The position numbers were made by a program, and so were the translations under genes. From assembly GCA_015075275.1 (NCBI GenBank), contig JABTUU010000001.1:1527267-1591266 (forward strand): 64,000 bases of DNA, in the 5' to 3' direction. This DNA comes from Anaerolineales bacterium. GTDB taxonomy: Bacteria; Chloroflexota; Anaerolineae; Anaerolineales; Villigracilaceae. Below the pieces are notes generated by a model. The model saw only the letters and a program-made list of their open reading frames with translations, was not told where the DNA came from and did no database searches. Positions 18,140 to 25,861 of the stretch are shown here, one piece after another (position 1 is the first letter of the stretch; each line of letters opens with the position of its first letter).

Positions 18140-19614
18140 AACTACCTTTCGCCAAACTTCGCGCATCCGATCGAGGACAAGCCATCCTGGTCATCGCCGC
18201 CGCTATGGTCGGCCTTGCCGCTTTCGTCGGCATGATGACTGACGGCGGGATTTTATTCATCCAATATGGGCGTTTGAAACGCGGCATTGACGCCGCCTCG
18301 ATCGCCGCCGCCCAGCAATTTCGTCAAGGTTTTCAAGGCTCCGACCTCGCCGCCGCCGCGCAGAATTTTCTACGTTTGAACGAAGCCGAAGCGGATCACA
18401 TTACTGTCTATCGCTGCAAAGCAGACAACCCAACCGCCGACGATGGGACAGAACACGACGTTCGTCTCTGTCCTCAAAACGTAAACGACCCACAACGCAA
18501 GCTGGTGCGCGTCACAGCGGAGAAATGGGTAAATTTCAATTTCTTGCGTTTAGTCGGCTGGAATGGGACCACCATTCGCGCCGACTCGGTCGGCGAAGCC
18601 GCTTCGATTGACCTTGTGCTGGTCATTGACACGTCATCTTCCATGTCTTATGAAACCGGCGGAGAATCTGACGATCCAGACAGCCCGCTGGACGACCCTC
18701 GAAACTGTAATTTCTCTACGACCGATCCCTGTCAGCCGCTGGCAAAAGTGAAAGAAGTGGCGGAGCAATTTGTTGACGAGATGATATTCTTCCCCTACGA
18801 CCGCGTCGCAATTGTTGCATTAACGGGTCAGGCTGATGTTGCGGTGTACAATCCTTCCTTCCCTAGCCAGAAAGCCGAAGTCACCCGCGACCATGTTACA
18901 GTATTATCTCTCTCCGATGATAAAGCGCAGGTCACAAACGCTATTAGGAGTTTAAAAGTATTTCAGCCGCCTAAGTGCGACACCAACCCGGAATCTGGTC
19001 CCTGCTTATACTACACGGACGGCGTTTTCGACGGTCTAGATTGTCCCGCTTTTGTTAACACAGGCAACCCATCTTCTTGCAACTCCTCCAACATCGGCGG
19101 CGCATTGTTCCGCGCCGGCGGCGAGTTTACGCGCCCTCCCTCGCGCACCGACTCATTCTGGGTTACCATTCTATTGGCGGGCGGTCCCGCTAACGCTACA
19201 GATCGTCCAGAAAACGAGCCGGGGAAAACGCTCCTCCCTCATGGTTTCTGTCCGCCAGCCACTTGGAGTACGCTTACCTGCCGCGACGGCTCTGTCTCCA
19301 CAAGACACAAAAACACAAACTCGGCATACGACGCCGACGACTACGCCCGCGACCAAGCCGACTTTATAGCGAATCCCGTCACCGGGCAAGGCATCACCAT
19401 CTTCACGATCGGTCTGGGAGAACTCGTACGCAACGCATGGACGGGAGATGCAAACGCAGGCGAAGCGTTATTACAATATATTGCGGAAGATGCCGGCGAC
19501 GGTTCAGGCTACACCGCCAACCACGGTTTCTATAGGTTCTCGCCCAACGCTAACGGGCTTGCCGAAATTTTCAAAAGCATTGCGGATAACATTTTTACTC
19601 GCATCGCACAATAG
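18136..19614 (+). CDS. TadG-like protein with von Willebrand A domain
   Basis: 492 residues starting at the ATG (18136) that overlaps the TadE stop. The N-terminal 'DRGQAILVIAAAMVGLAAFVGMMTDGG' is the TadG/TadE_F-like anchor helix. From about residue 160 a VWA domain begins with a complete MIDAS start, LVIDTSSSMS, and continues with FPYDRVAIVALTG and TIFTIGLGELV. Insertions rich in Cys, Asp and Pro lie within the VWA region (for example CNFSTTDPCQP and CPPATWSTLTC) and may form disulphides. It is probably a metal-dependent adhesive component at the cell surface. Last gene coupled to TadE; 65 bp later comes a second TadE-like gene. Confidence 0.8.
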   Translation: MKLPFAKLRASDRGQAILVIAAAMVGLAAFVGMMTDGGILFIQYGRLKRGIDAASIAAAQQFRQGFQGSDLAAAAQNFLRLNEAEADHITVYRCKADNPTADDGTEHDVRLCPQNVNDPQRKLVRVTAEKWVNFNFLRLVGWNGTTIRADSVGEAASIDLVLVIDTSSSMSYETGGESDDPDSPLDDPRNCNFSTTDPCQPLAKVKEVAEQFVDEMIFFPYDRVAIVALTGQADVAVYNPSFPSQKAEVTRDHVTVLSLSDDKAQVTNAIRSLKVFQPPKCDTNPESGPCLYYTDGVFDGLDCPAFVNTGNPSSCNSSNIGGALFRAGGEFTRPPSRTDSFWVTILLAGGPANATDRPENEPGKTLLPHGFCPPATWSTLTCRDGSVSTRHKNTNSAYDADDYARDQADFIANPVTGQGITIFTIGLGELVRNAWTGDANAGEALLQYIAEDAGDGSGYTANHGFYRFSPNANGLAEIFKSIADNIFTRIAQ

Positions 19615-19679
19615 CGTTTTTGCCGGGCGCCGACGCTGAAATTCCGCCCGGATTTTGATACAATCGAAGGTAAGTTATT

Positions 19680-21254
19680 ATGACTATATTACGCCTCATC
19701 CCGCCACGTCGCGCACAACAGCGCGCTAAAGCGCAAGCCATTGTGGAGTTTGCCATTGTCTTGCCGATCCTGTTGCTGGTTCTGGTCGGCATCATGGAAG
19801 TTTCGCGGCTGATGTTCGCTTGGATCGTCATCGAGAACTCAACGCGCTTCGGCGTTCGTTACGCTACCGCCGGCTCGTATAATCCAGCCTACTGCGCCGG
19901 CTATTCCGGCGGGAAATGCGAGACCGACGCACAAAAAGACGCCGCCCGCATTCCCTCGATTAAAGATGAAACGCAGAGAATCGTCATCGGATTCTTCCTA
20001 CGGAACACGCGCACTGAAAGCGTCACAAAAGCGGATGAACGTTATTTTAATATTACCGTCTGCTCCGCCGAAGACGGGCGCGTCTTCACGCCGCCGGTCA
20101 ACAATAAGCCGGTCTACGCTAGCTGTTTGCTAAGCGGAAGCCCAAGCGAGCATCCGGGATCGCCGGGTCAGCGCGTAGTAGTCGCCGCAGATTACAACTT
20201 CACGTTCATCGTGCTGTCCGCTTTCGGCATTCAGCCGGAGATGATTCACCTTGCTTCGTATCGCGAAGGCATCGTGGAAAACTTCCGCGCTGTGCGCGCC
20301 ATCAACACGCCGCTGAGCATGGCAATCCCAACCGTGCCGACCAACACGCCTCCGCCTACAGAAACGTTTACGCCGTCAATGACGCCTACAGAGACGTTCA
20401 CGCCTACAGTGACGTATACGCCTACCCCCACTCCCACGCCCGATTGCCGAGAATATACCGCAGGCTCATTCTCACAAAGAACGTATAGCAGCAACGGCTC
20501 GAAACCGCGCGTGAGGATTCAGATCAGAAATCAGAGTGGCACAAATACCGCTATTCAGAGCCTAATTTTCATTTGGGACGCCTACGACGTGTCCAACCCC
20601 GGTCAAACGCTCTACCGGATTCGTTTTGACGGCGACACCCTTGAAAACGTATATGATTCGGATTCCCCTTCACAGTGGGATTCGGGTCCTACAAACGACT
20701 CGCGTTTAAACGCCGGGCAATCGAAAGACCTCGATTTCGACTACCGCTATTCTGACTCGCGTTGGTCGGGAATTGTGCCAGCCAATTCATTCGGTCTCAC
20801 CGTGGTCCTTGATAACGGTTGCGTGATTAGCGTAACCCCACAAGCCACGCCGACGCCGTCGAACACGCCAATACCGACTGCGACCGTGCCTTCTTCTACG
20901 CCGTCGTCCACCTTTACGCCGTCGCTCACCTTTACGCCGTCGCTCACCTTTACGCCATCGCTCACCTTTACGCCGTCGCTCACGCCGAGGCCGACGAATA
21001 CAGTCCCAACACCGACGCGCACGAACACGCCGAGGCCGACAAATACGGTCCCAACGCCGACGCGCACGAACACATACACGCCGAGGCCGCCGACAAATAC
21101 GCCCAAGCCGACGAACACATACACGCCGAGGCCGCCGACAAATACACCTAAGCCGACGAACACATACACGCCGAGGCCGCCGACAAATACGCCTAAGCCG
21201 CCGGCGACAAATACGCCGGTACCGACGCCGACCAGAGGCAGAATTGACGGCTAA
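19680..21254 (+). CDS. TadE-like protein with long Thr/Pro repeat tail
   Basis: 524 residues. The N-terminus AQAIVEFAIVLPILLLVLVGIMEVSRLMF is the pseudopilin helix with the conserved Glu. It is followed by a Cys-containing globular part (50-205), a first Thr/Pro linker (about 215-255), a beta-rich domain (about 260-385: an acidic, Asn-rich DUF-like fold I cannot name), then a C-terminal low-complexity tail built of TFTPSL and TYTPRPPTNTPKPTN units. Such tails are typical Anaerolineae surface spacers. Ribosome site GAAGG 9 bp upstream. The tail repeats are nearly identical in DNA, so length variation is likely. Confidence 0.75.
   Translation: MTILRLIPPRRAQQRAKAQAIVEFAIVLPILLLVLVGIMEVSRLMFAWIVIENSTRFGVRYATAGSYNPAYCAGYSGGKCETDAQKDAARIPSIKDETQRIVIGFFLRNTRTESVTKADERYFNITVCSAEDGRVFTPPVNNKPVYASCLLSGSPSEHPGSPGQRVVVAADYNFTFIVLSAFGIQPEMIHLASYREGIVENFRAVRAINTPLSMAIPTVPTNTPPPTETFTPSMTPTETFTPTVTYTPTPTPTPDCREYTAGSFSQRTYSSNGSKPRVRIQIRNQSGTNTAIQSLIFIWDAYDVSNPGQTLYRIRFDGDTLENVYDSDSPSQWDSGPTNDSRLNAGQSKDLDFDYRYSDSRWSGIVPANSFGLTVVLDNGCVISVTPQATPTPSNTPIPTATVPSSTPSSTFTPSLTFTPSLTFTPSLTFTPSLTPRPTNTVPTPTRTNTPRPTNTVPTPTRTNTYTPRPPTNTPKPTNTYTPRPPTNTPKPTNTYTPRPPTNTPKPPATNTPVPTPTRGRIDG
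20910..20981 (+). repeat. 18-bp tandem repeat (4 copies) within the TadE-like tail
   Basis: Four exact-register copies of an 18-bp unit (ACCTTTACGCCGTCGCTC); the third differs by one base. Each encodes the six residues TFTPSL. In-frame multiples mean copy-number change keeps the gene open. Confidence 0.95.
21069..21203 (+). repeat. 45-bp tandem repeat (3 copies) within the TadE-like tail
   Basis: Three 45-bp units beginning AACACATACACGCCGAGG encode 15 residues each (NTYTPRPPTNTPKPT). Copies 1 and 2 differ at a few third positions and copy 3 degenerates at its end. They follow a shorter, related unit at about 20986-21068. Confidence 0.93.
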
Positions 21255-21276
21255 CAAATCGTTCAAAACAACCTAG

Positions 21277-21321
21277 AACAAAACCCGCTGACGTACAACC
21301 GCTCAGCGGGTTTTGTTTTGC
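21277..21321 (+). terminator. Terminator of the tad-like operon
   Basis: A 15-bp inverted repeat (AACAAAACCCGCTGA and its complement) with an 11-nt loop ends in TTTTGTTTTG. It lies 22 bp beyond the stop of the repeat-tailed gene. Confidence 0.9.
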
Positions 21322-21391
21322 GATATAATGCCGCCACTTATAGAAAGGAGGCACGCACACCAATTCAATCGGGAAAGACAGCGCATGAACT

Positions 21392-21420
21392 TTAGTTTGT
21401 TAGTTTGTTAGTTTGTTAGT
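21392..21420. repeat. 8-bp direct tandem repeat
   Basis: TTAGTTTG occurs 3.6 times in perfect register, in non-coding DNA of the glmS leader. A slippage-type simple repeat. Confidence 0.95.
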
Positions 21421-21544
21421 CGAATAGTCTGATCGTTGTTGCCTTAGGCAGTGGTATGACTGTAAGAGTACGCAGTTGAAAGACTATCAAAACTAAAGTT
21501 GACGAGGATAAGGGTTCTCCATCGCGAGGTGGAGCTAATTGATC

Positions 21545-21577
21545 TCCCTCTCCTTTTAGGAGAGGGTCGGGGTGAGG
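21545..21577. repeat. REP-like palindrome, CCCTCTCC family
   Basis: CCCTCTCCTTTTAGGAGAGGG followed by TCGGGGTGAGG. The same core recurs at 24119 (tail GGGGTGAGG conserved) and, as a bare hairpin, at 60590. This is a dispersed intergenic element. Confidence 0.8.
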
Positions 21578-21712
21578 TCGAGAAAATCGAAAGTTCAGCG
21601 GAAGCCCTTCGGGTGAGCCATCGCCCGTTATTCTTTCCCTCCGAAAATAAGCCCGTGAAGAACACTGCATGAGCGATCAGGCAGGCAGAGCCGCGGGTAT
21701 TGGCACAATCAC

Positions 21713-21767
21713 GAGACTGGAGACCAGAGACTGACCAAGTCTCTACTCTCTAATTCTCTAGTCTCTT
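21713..21767. repeat. AGTCTC / GAGACT-rich dispersed repeat, copy 1
   Basis: Interleaved GAGACTGGAGACC and AGTCTCTAGTCTC-like words make an imperfect palindrome upstream of glmS. A related string with AGACTAGAGACTAGAGA and AGTCTCCAGTCTCC lies at 31154-31186. Both are intergenic. Confidence 0.55.
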
Positions 21768-21785
21768 AACTGCGGAGGACTCCCT

Positions 21786-23627
21786 ATGTGTGGAATCGTC
21801 GGATACATCGGCGCGCGTGATGCGACGCCGATCATCCTCAACGGCTTGAAACGGCTCGAATACCGCGGATATGATTCGGCTGGGGTCGCTGTCATCAGCG
21901 GCGACCAGCTCGAAGTCCGAAAAGACGCGGGCAAGTTATCCCAATTAATTGATCTCGTCGAGAAATCTCCCATCGCAGGCGCGCCAGGGATCGGTCACAC
22001 GCGCTGGGCGACTCACGGCGCGCCGAACGCGCGGAATGCGCATCCGCATCTCGGGCAGACAAAGCGCGTCGTCGTCGTGCAGAACGGCATCGTCGAAAAT
22101 TTTCTCGAACTCAAAGATGAACTGACCGCCGAGGGCGTGGAGTTTCAATCGGAGACCGACACCGAGACCATCGTGCATCTCGTGGAGCATTATCTCGCGA
22201 CGGGGATCGGATTGGTGGAAGCCGCGCGCAAAACGTTCAATCAGATCCGCGGCGCGAACGTGGTGGTGTTGATCTCTGCCGATGAACCCGACAAGATCGT
22301 GACGGCGCGCATCGGCAACGCGGGCGGCGTGGTGATCGGCATGGGCGAAGGCGAAAATTTTGTCGCCAGCGACACGCCTGCGATCATGGATCACACACGC
22401 AACGTCATCTTTTTGGAATCGCGGCAAATGGCAGTGGTGACGCGCGACACGGTGACCATCGAAACGCTCGACGGCGCAAAAGTAAAACCGCAGGTTCATA
22501 ATGTTTCGTGGGATCCTGTCGCGGCAGAGAAAGGCGAGTATCGTCACTTCATGCAAAAGGAAATCCATGAACAAGTCCGCGCGCTGACCGATACACTCGC
22601 GGGTCGCGTGGATTTTGCCAACGGGAAAATCCGTTTGCCAGATTTGAAGTTAACCGAAGAACTCGCGAAGAAAATCGAAAAGATCTACATCACTGCTTGC
22701 GGAACCGCCGCGTATGCTGGCTTGGTCGGAAAATATCTCATCGAAAAGATCGCGCGCGTGCCTGTGGAAGTGGTCATCGCTTCGGAGTTTCGATACAGCG
22801 ACCCGATCTTGAACGACAAGACCGTTGTGCTTGCCATCTCGCAATCGGGCGAAACAGCGGACACGCTCGCCGCGATGGAAGAGGGACGACGCAAAGGCGC
22901 GGTGATCTGGAGTATCGTCAACGCGATTGGTTCGCAAGCCATGCGCGTGTCGGATGGATTCATCTCGATGCAAACGGGACCTGAGATCGGCGTCGCTTCG
23001 ACGAAAGCCTTCACCGCCCCTCTCGTTGACCAGTACATGCTGGCGATCCTGCTCGCGGACTTGCGCGGCACGATCAACGAAAAGCAACGCAAAGAACTTG
23101 TCGCGGACCTGCGCCTCGTTCCCGATCTCGTCAGCCGCACGCTTGACCGTGAAAACGAAATAGAGAAAGTTGCTCAGACACTAAAAGACATCCGCAATTG
23201 TTTGTATCTCGGTCGCGGAATCAACATGCCCATCGCTTACGAAGGCGCGTTGAAGTTGAAAGAGATTTCCTACATCCACGCGGAGGGCTACCCCGCGGGC
23301 GAGATGAAACACGGTCCCATCGCGTTGATTGATGAACACATGCCCGTTCTGTGCCTCGCACCGAAAGACCCGTGGCATGAGAAAATGATCTCGCAAATTC
23401 AGCAGGCAAAAGCGCGCGGCGGGATGGTCATCGCGATCGCCACCGACGGCGACGAATTGATTCACGGAATGGCGGATCATGTCCTGTGGGTGCCTGAATC
23501 GCCGTGGATGCTCTCCCCCATCGTGACGGTGATTCCCCTGCAATTGCTGGCGTATCACATCGCCGCCCTGCGCGGACTGGATGTAGACCAGCCGAGAAAT
23601 CTAGCGAAGAGTGTGACTGTGGAATAA
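21786..23627 (+). CDS. glmS: Glutamine-fructose-6-phosphate aminotransferase (isomerizing)
   Basis: 613 residues. It makes glucosamine-6-phosphate, the entry to UDP-GlcNAc (substrate of MurA, 15080). The N-terminal glutaminase begins MCGIVGYIG with the catalytic Cys exposed after Met removal, followed by RGYDSAGVA, GHTRWATHG and NGIVENF. Two SIS domains follow (ITACGTAAYAGLVGKYLIE; AISQSGETADTLAAM; YLGRGINMPIAYEGALKLKEISYIHAEGY), with KSVTVE at the C-terminus matching the catalytic Lys tail. Complete and of normal length. Strong CGGAGGA ribosome site. Confidence 0.97.
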   Translation: MCGIVGYIGARDATPIILNGLKRLEYRGYDSAGVAVISGDQLEVRKDAGKLSQLIDLVEKSPIAGAPGIGHTRWATHGAPNARNAHPHLGQTKRVVVVQNGIVENFLELKDELTAEGVEFQSETDTETIVHLVEHYLATGIGLVEAARKTFNQIRGANVVVLISADEPDKIVTARIGNAGGVVIGMGEGENFVASDTPAIMDHTRNVIFLESRQMAVVTRDTVTIETLDGAKVKPQVHNVSWDPVAAEKGEYRHFMQKEIHEQVRALTDTLAGRVDFANGKIRLPDLKLTEELAKKIEKIYITACGTAAYAGLVGKYLIEKIARVPVEVVIASEFRYSDPILNDKTVVLAISQSGETADTLAAMEEGRRKGAVIWSIVNAIGSQAMRVSDGFISMQTGPEIGVASTKAFTAPLVDQYMLAILLADLRGTINEKQRKELVADLRLVPDLVSRTLDRENEIEKVAQTLKDIRNCLYLGRGINMPIAYEGALKLKEISYIHAEGYPAGEMKHGPIALIDEHMPVLCLAPKDPWHEKMISQIQQAKARGGMVIAIATDGDELIHGMADHVLWVPESPWMLSPIVTVIPLQLLAYHIAALRGLDVDQPRNLAKSVTVE

Positions 23628-23632
23628 AATAA

Positions 23633-23665
23633 AAGTGACAGCCACCTCGTAGGTGACTGTCACTT
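23633..23665. repeat. Long hairpin after glmS (GTGACAG...CTGTCAC)
   Basis: A 15-bp inverted repeat with one mismatch and a 3-nt loop (AAGTGACAGCCACCT / AGGTGACTGTCACTT) lies 6 bp past the glmS stop. It has no proper T-run. It may act as a transcript end or be a mobile palindrome; I cannot tell which. Confidence 0.75.
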
Positions 23666-23682
23666 AGTTACGGAGAAACATC

Positions 23683-24114
23683 ATGCGCCCCGATTGGGAC
23701 TCGTACTTCATGAAGATCGCCTTTGCCGTTTCAGAACGAAGCACCTGTGATCGCGCCTTCGTCGGCTGTGTACTCGTCACCGATAAGCGCATCCTCACGA
23801 CAGGCTTCAACGGCTCGCCCAAGGGACAGGGTCACTGCGACGAGATCGGTCACCTCATGGTGGACGGGCATTGCGTCCGCACGATCCACGCGGAGACGAA
23901 TGCCATCATCCAAGCCGCGCTGCACGGAGTCTCGACCAAAGGCTCGACGTGCTACGTGACCCACCTTCCATGCATCAACTGCACCAAAGCGCTCATCAAC
24001 GCAGGGATTGCGCGCATCGTTTACAGCGTGTCCTATCGAACCGATGAGAACTCTACAAACTTTCTGAAAGCGGCGAATATTGAAGTAGTGCAGAAGGAAT
24101 TCAACTTGGTATAA
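23683..24114 (+). CDS. Deoxycytidylate (dCMP) deaminase family protein
   Basis: 143 residues of the zinc-dependent cytidine/dCMP deaminase fold. Zinc and proton-relay motifs are both present: TIHAETNAI (HAE) near residue 71 and THLPCINCTKAL (PCxxC) near 97. The start MRPDWDSYFMKIAFAVSERSTCDR and the GCVLV..KRILTTGFNGSP stretch match dCMP deaminases (including ComEB-like) that supply dUMP for thymidylate synthesis. GGAGAAAC ribosome site. Whether the substrate is dCMP, or riboflavin precursors as in RibD-like relatives, rests on this resemblance; dCMP is clearly favoured. Confidence 0.88.
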   Translation: MRPDWDSYFMKIAFAVSERSTCDRAFVGCVLVTDKRILTTGFNGSPKGQGHCDEIGHLMVDGHCVRTIHAETNAIIQAALHGVSTKGSTCYVTHLPCINCTKALINAGIARIVYSVSYRTDENSTNFLKAANIEVVQKEFNLV

Positions 24115-24118
24115 AAAT

Positions 24119-24157
24119 TCCCCTCTCCCAGTGGGAGAGGGGCTAGGGGTGAGGGCG
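24119..24157. repeat. REP-like palindrome, CCCTCTCC family
   Basis: CCCCTCTCCCAGTGGGAGAGG followed by GGCTAGGGGTGAGGGCG, between the convergent dCMP deaminase and pspC. Same family as 21545. Confidence 0.8.
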
Positions 24158-24160
24158 AGA

Positions 24161-24358
24161 TTACCCACTCGGAATCATCAACCACAACAGCAGGTAAAGC
24201 GCCACGCCAGGCACACCGCCAGGAACGAAGGCGATCAGCATCCCCAGTCGGAACCAGAACGAACTGATTCCGAAGAAATCCGCCAGCCCGCCGCACACGC
24301 CTGCCAACATTCGGTTGCTCCGCGAACGCCGCAAGGCTCGCTTTTGTGTTGTCATCAT
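24161..24358 (-). CDS. PspC domain protein (phage-shock protein C-like)
   Basis: 65 residues. The ATG at 24358 follows AAGGAG by 6 bp; a TTG two codons upstream is an alternative that sits too close to it. The PspC signature is clear: RSRSNRMLAGVCGGLADFFGISSFWFRLGMLIAF, then GGVPGVALYLLLWLMIPSG. A cytoplasmic basic segment precedes one or two membrane helices. PspC proteins sense membrane stress in Psp systems; no pspA or pspB is nearby, so the partner is unknown. Confidence 0.9.
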   Translation of the reverse strand: MMTTQKRALRRSRSNRMLAGVCGGLADFFGISSFWFRLGMLIAFVPGGVPGVALYLLLWLMIPSG

Positions 24359-24445
24359 AGTCAACTCCTTTTTGCACTTCTACGCAGTGTATAATCGAAA
24401 GTAGCAAGCCAAACTACCCTTGAGGTATAAAACAACCATGAGAGC

Positions 24446-25861
24446 ATGATCTACTCCTCCACCCCCAGCTCCAAAGCAAAGCAAGCCATTGCCGACGTTT
24501 CGCACATCCCCTTCTGGCTCGACGACCCAGCCAAGCCCAGCCCCGAACCTCCGCTAACTCAAAATATTTCCACCGACCTGCTCATCATCGGCGCAGGCTA
24601 TACCGGCTTGTGGACCGCCCTCCAAGCCAAAGAGGAAAACCCAAATCGCGACGTGGTCATCGTCGAAGCGGGCGAAGCCGCCATCGGCGCGAGCGGACGA
24701 AATGGCGGCTTCATGGACGCATCCATCACGCACGGATTCCTCAACGGGCAGGCGCGCTGGCCCCATGAGATTCAAACGCTTCACGCGCTCGGCGTCAACA
24801 ACCTCGCGGAGATCGAAACCACGCTCACGCGCTATAACATCGAATGCGACCACCAGCGCACGGGCGACATAGACCTCGCGACTGAAGCGCACATGCTCGC
24901 AGATTTTCACAGAACCATCGCACTGGCGCAGCAATACGGAATCGAATTCCAATTCCTTGATCGCGATCAACTTCAAAGCATCGTCAAATCTCCGCTCTTT
25001 CTCGGCGGGATAAAAAGCGCCGAGGCTGCCATTGTCAACCCCGCGCAGCTTGCCTGGGGACTTCGTAAAGCCTGTTTAGATCTCGGCGTACGTTTGTACG
25101 AGCAGACGCCCGTCACAAAACTGATCGAGGAAAATGATAAGGTTATCGCGCACACGCCTCACGCGAAAGTTCGCGCAAACAAAGTCGCGCTTGCCACTAA
25201 CGCCTTTCCTCCGCTCCTCAAGCGCATTTCGCATTACGTCGTCCCCGTATACGATTATGTCCTCACGACCGAGCCGCTCACTGTCGCGCAGCGCGATTCC
25301 ATCGGCTGGCATGGGCGCGAAGGACTCAGCGACGCCAGCAATCAATTTCACTACTTCCGCACGACAGCCGACGGTCGCATCCTCTGGGGCGGATTCGACG
25401 CCATTTATCATTGGAACAACGGATTCGGATCGCATCTGGAAAATAGACCCGCATCTTTCGCCCTGTTAGCGGATCACTTCTTCCAAGCCTTTCCCGCCCT
25501 CGAAGGGCTGCGCTTCACTCATGCTTGGGGCGGCGCGATTGACACCTGCTCGCGCTTCAGCCCATTTTGGGGCAGCGCGCATCGCGGTAAAACCGCCTAC
25601 GCAATGGGTTATACGGGGCTTGGCGTCGGCGCAACGCGTTTCGGCGCGCAAGTGATTCTCGACATTCTCGACAACAGAAAAACCGAACGGGCTGAACTTG
25701 AGATGGTTCGCACAAAGCCGCTGCCTTTCCCGCCAGAGCCGCTGCGCTCCATCGGCATCAACCTCTCGCGCTGGTCGCTGGCGCGCGCCGATAATCACGG
25801 CGGGGAAGAAAACCTATGGCTCAAATTGATGGATCGCATGGGCTTGGGATTTGACAGTTAA
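24446..25861 (+). CDS. FAD-dependent amine oxidase-like oxidoreductase (DAO family), copy 1
   Basis: 471 residues. FAD-binding GAGYTGLWTALQAKEENPNRDVVIVEAG (about residue 48), then the GIGASGRNGGF loop characteristic of the DAO/GlpO superfamily members close to gamma-glutamylputrescine oxidase and sarcosine oxidase. The C-terminal part has HYFRTTADGRILWGGFD and YTGLGVGATRFGAQVI, which complete the FAD site. It probably oxidises a secondary or primary amine to an imine, releasing H2O2 or passing electrons on. It is convergent with the kinase/aminotransferase fusion (1 bp apart) and has a paralogue at 50731. Substrate not known. Confidence 0.85.
   Translation: MIYSSTPSSKAKQAIADVSHIPFWLDDPAKPSPEPPLTQNISTDLLIIGAGYTGLWTALQAKEENPNRDVVIVEAGEAAIGASGRNGGFMDASITHGFLNGQARWPHEIQTLHALGVNNLAEIETTLTRYNIECDHQRTGDIDLATEAHMLADFHRTIALAQQYGIEFQFLDRDQLQSIVKSPLFLGGIKSAEAAIVNPAQLAWGLRKACLDLGVRLYEQTPVTKLIEENDKVIAHTPHAKVRANKVALATNAFPPLLKRISHYVVPVYDYVLTTEPLTVAQRDSIGWHGREGLSDASNQFHYFRTTADGRILWGGFDAIYHWNNGFGSHLENRPASFALLADHFFQAFPALEGLRFTHAWGGAIDTCSRFSPFWGSAHRGKTAYAMGYTGLGVGATRFGAQVILDILDNRKTERAELEMVRTKPLPFPPEPLRSIGINLSRWSLARADNHGGEENLWLKLMDRMGLGFDS

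Larger units (their letters stand above)
21322..21785 (+). other. 464-bp region before glmS: promoter, simple repeat and REP-like elements
   Basis: No supported gene. A TATAAT at 21324-21329 directly follows the terminator and could drive glmS, giving a leader of about 450 nt. The leader holds an 8-bp tandem repeat (21392-21420), a CCCTCTCC palindrome (21545-21577) and an AGTCTC-rich inverted stretch (21713-21767). A strong CGGAGGA ribosome site lies just before the glmS ATG. I found no glmS ribozyme core or known riboswitch by eye. A minus-strand open frame through the palindrome (21416-21670) is rejected. Confidence 0.6.

Noticed and set aside
20910..21203. Possible CRISPR array
   Set aside because: Repeats are directly adjacent without spacers and encode Thr/Pro in frame.
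20747..21266. Minus-strand Val/Gly and Arg-rich frames opposite the Thr/Pro tail
   Set aside because: Products of the complementary strand of the tandem repeat; composition has no biological pattern.
21416..21670. Minus-strand 84-codon frame in the glmS leader
   Set aside because: It reads through the CCCTCTCC palindrome, giving the HPDPLLKGEG string that is a known artefact of this repeat; no ribosome site or homology.
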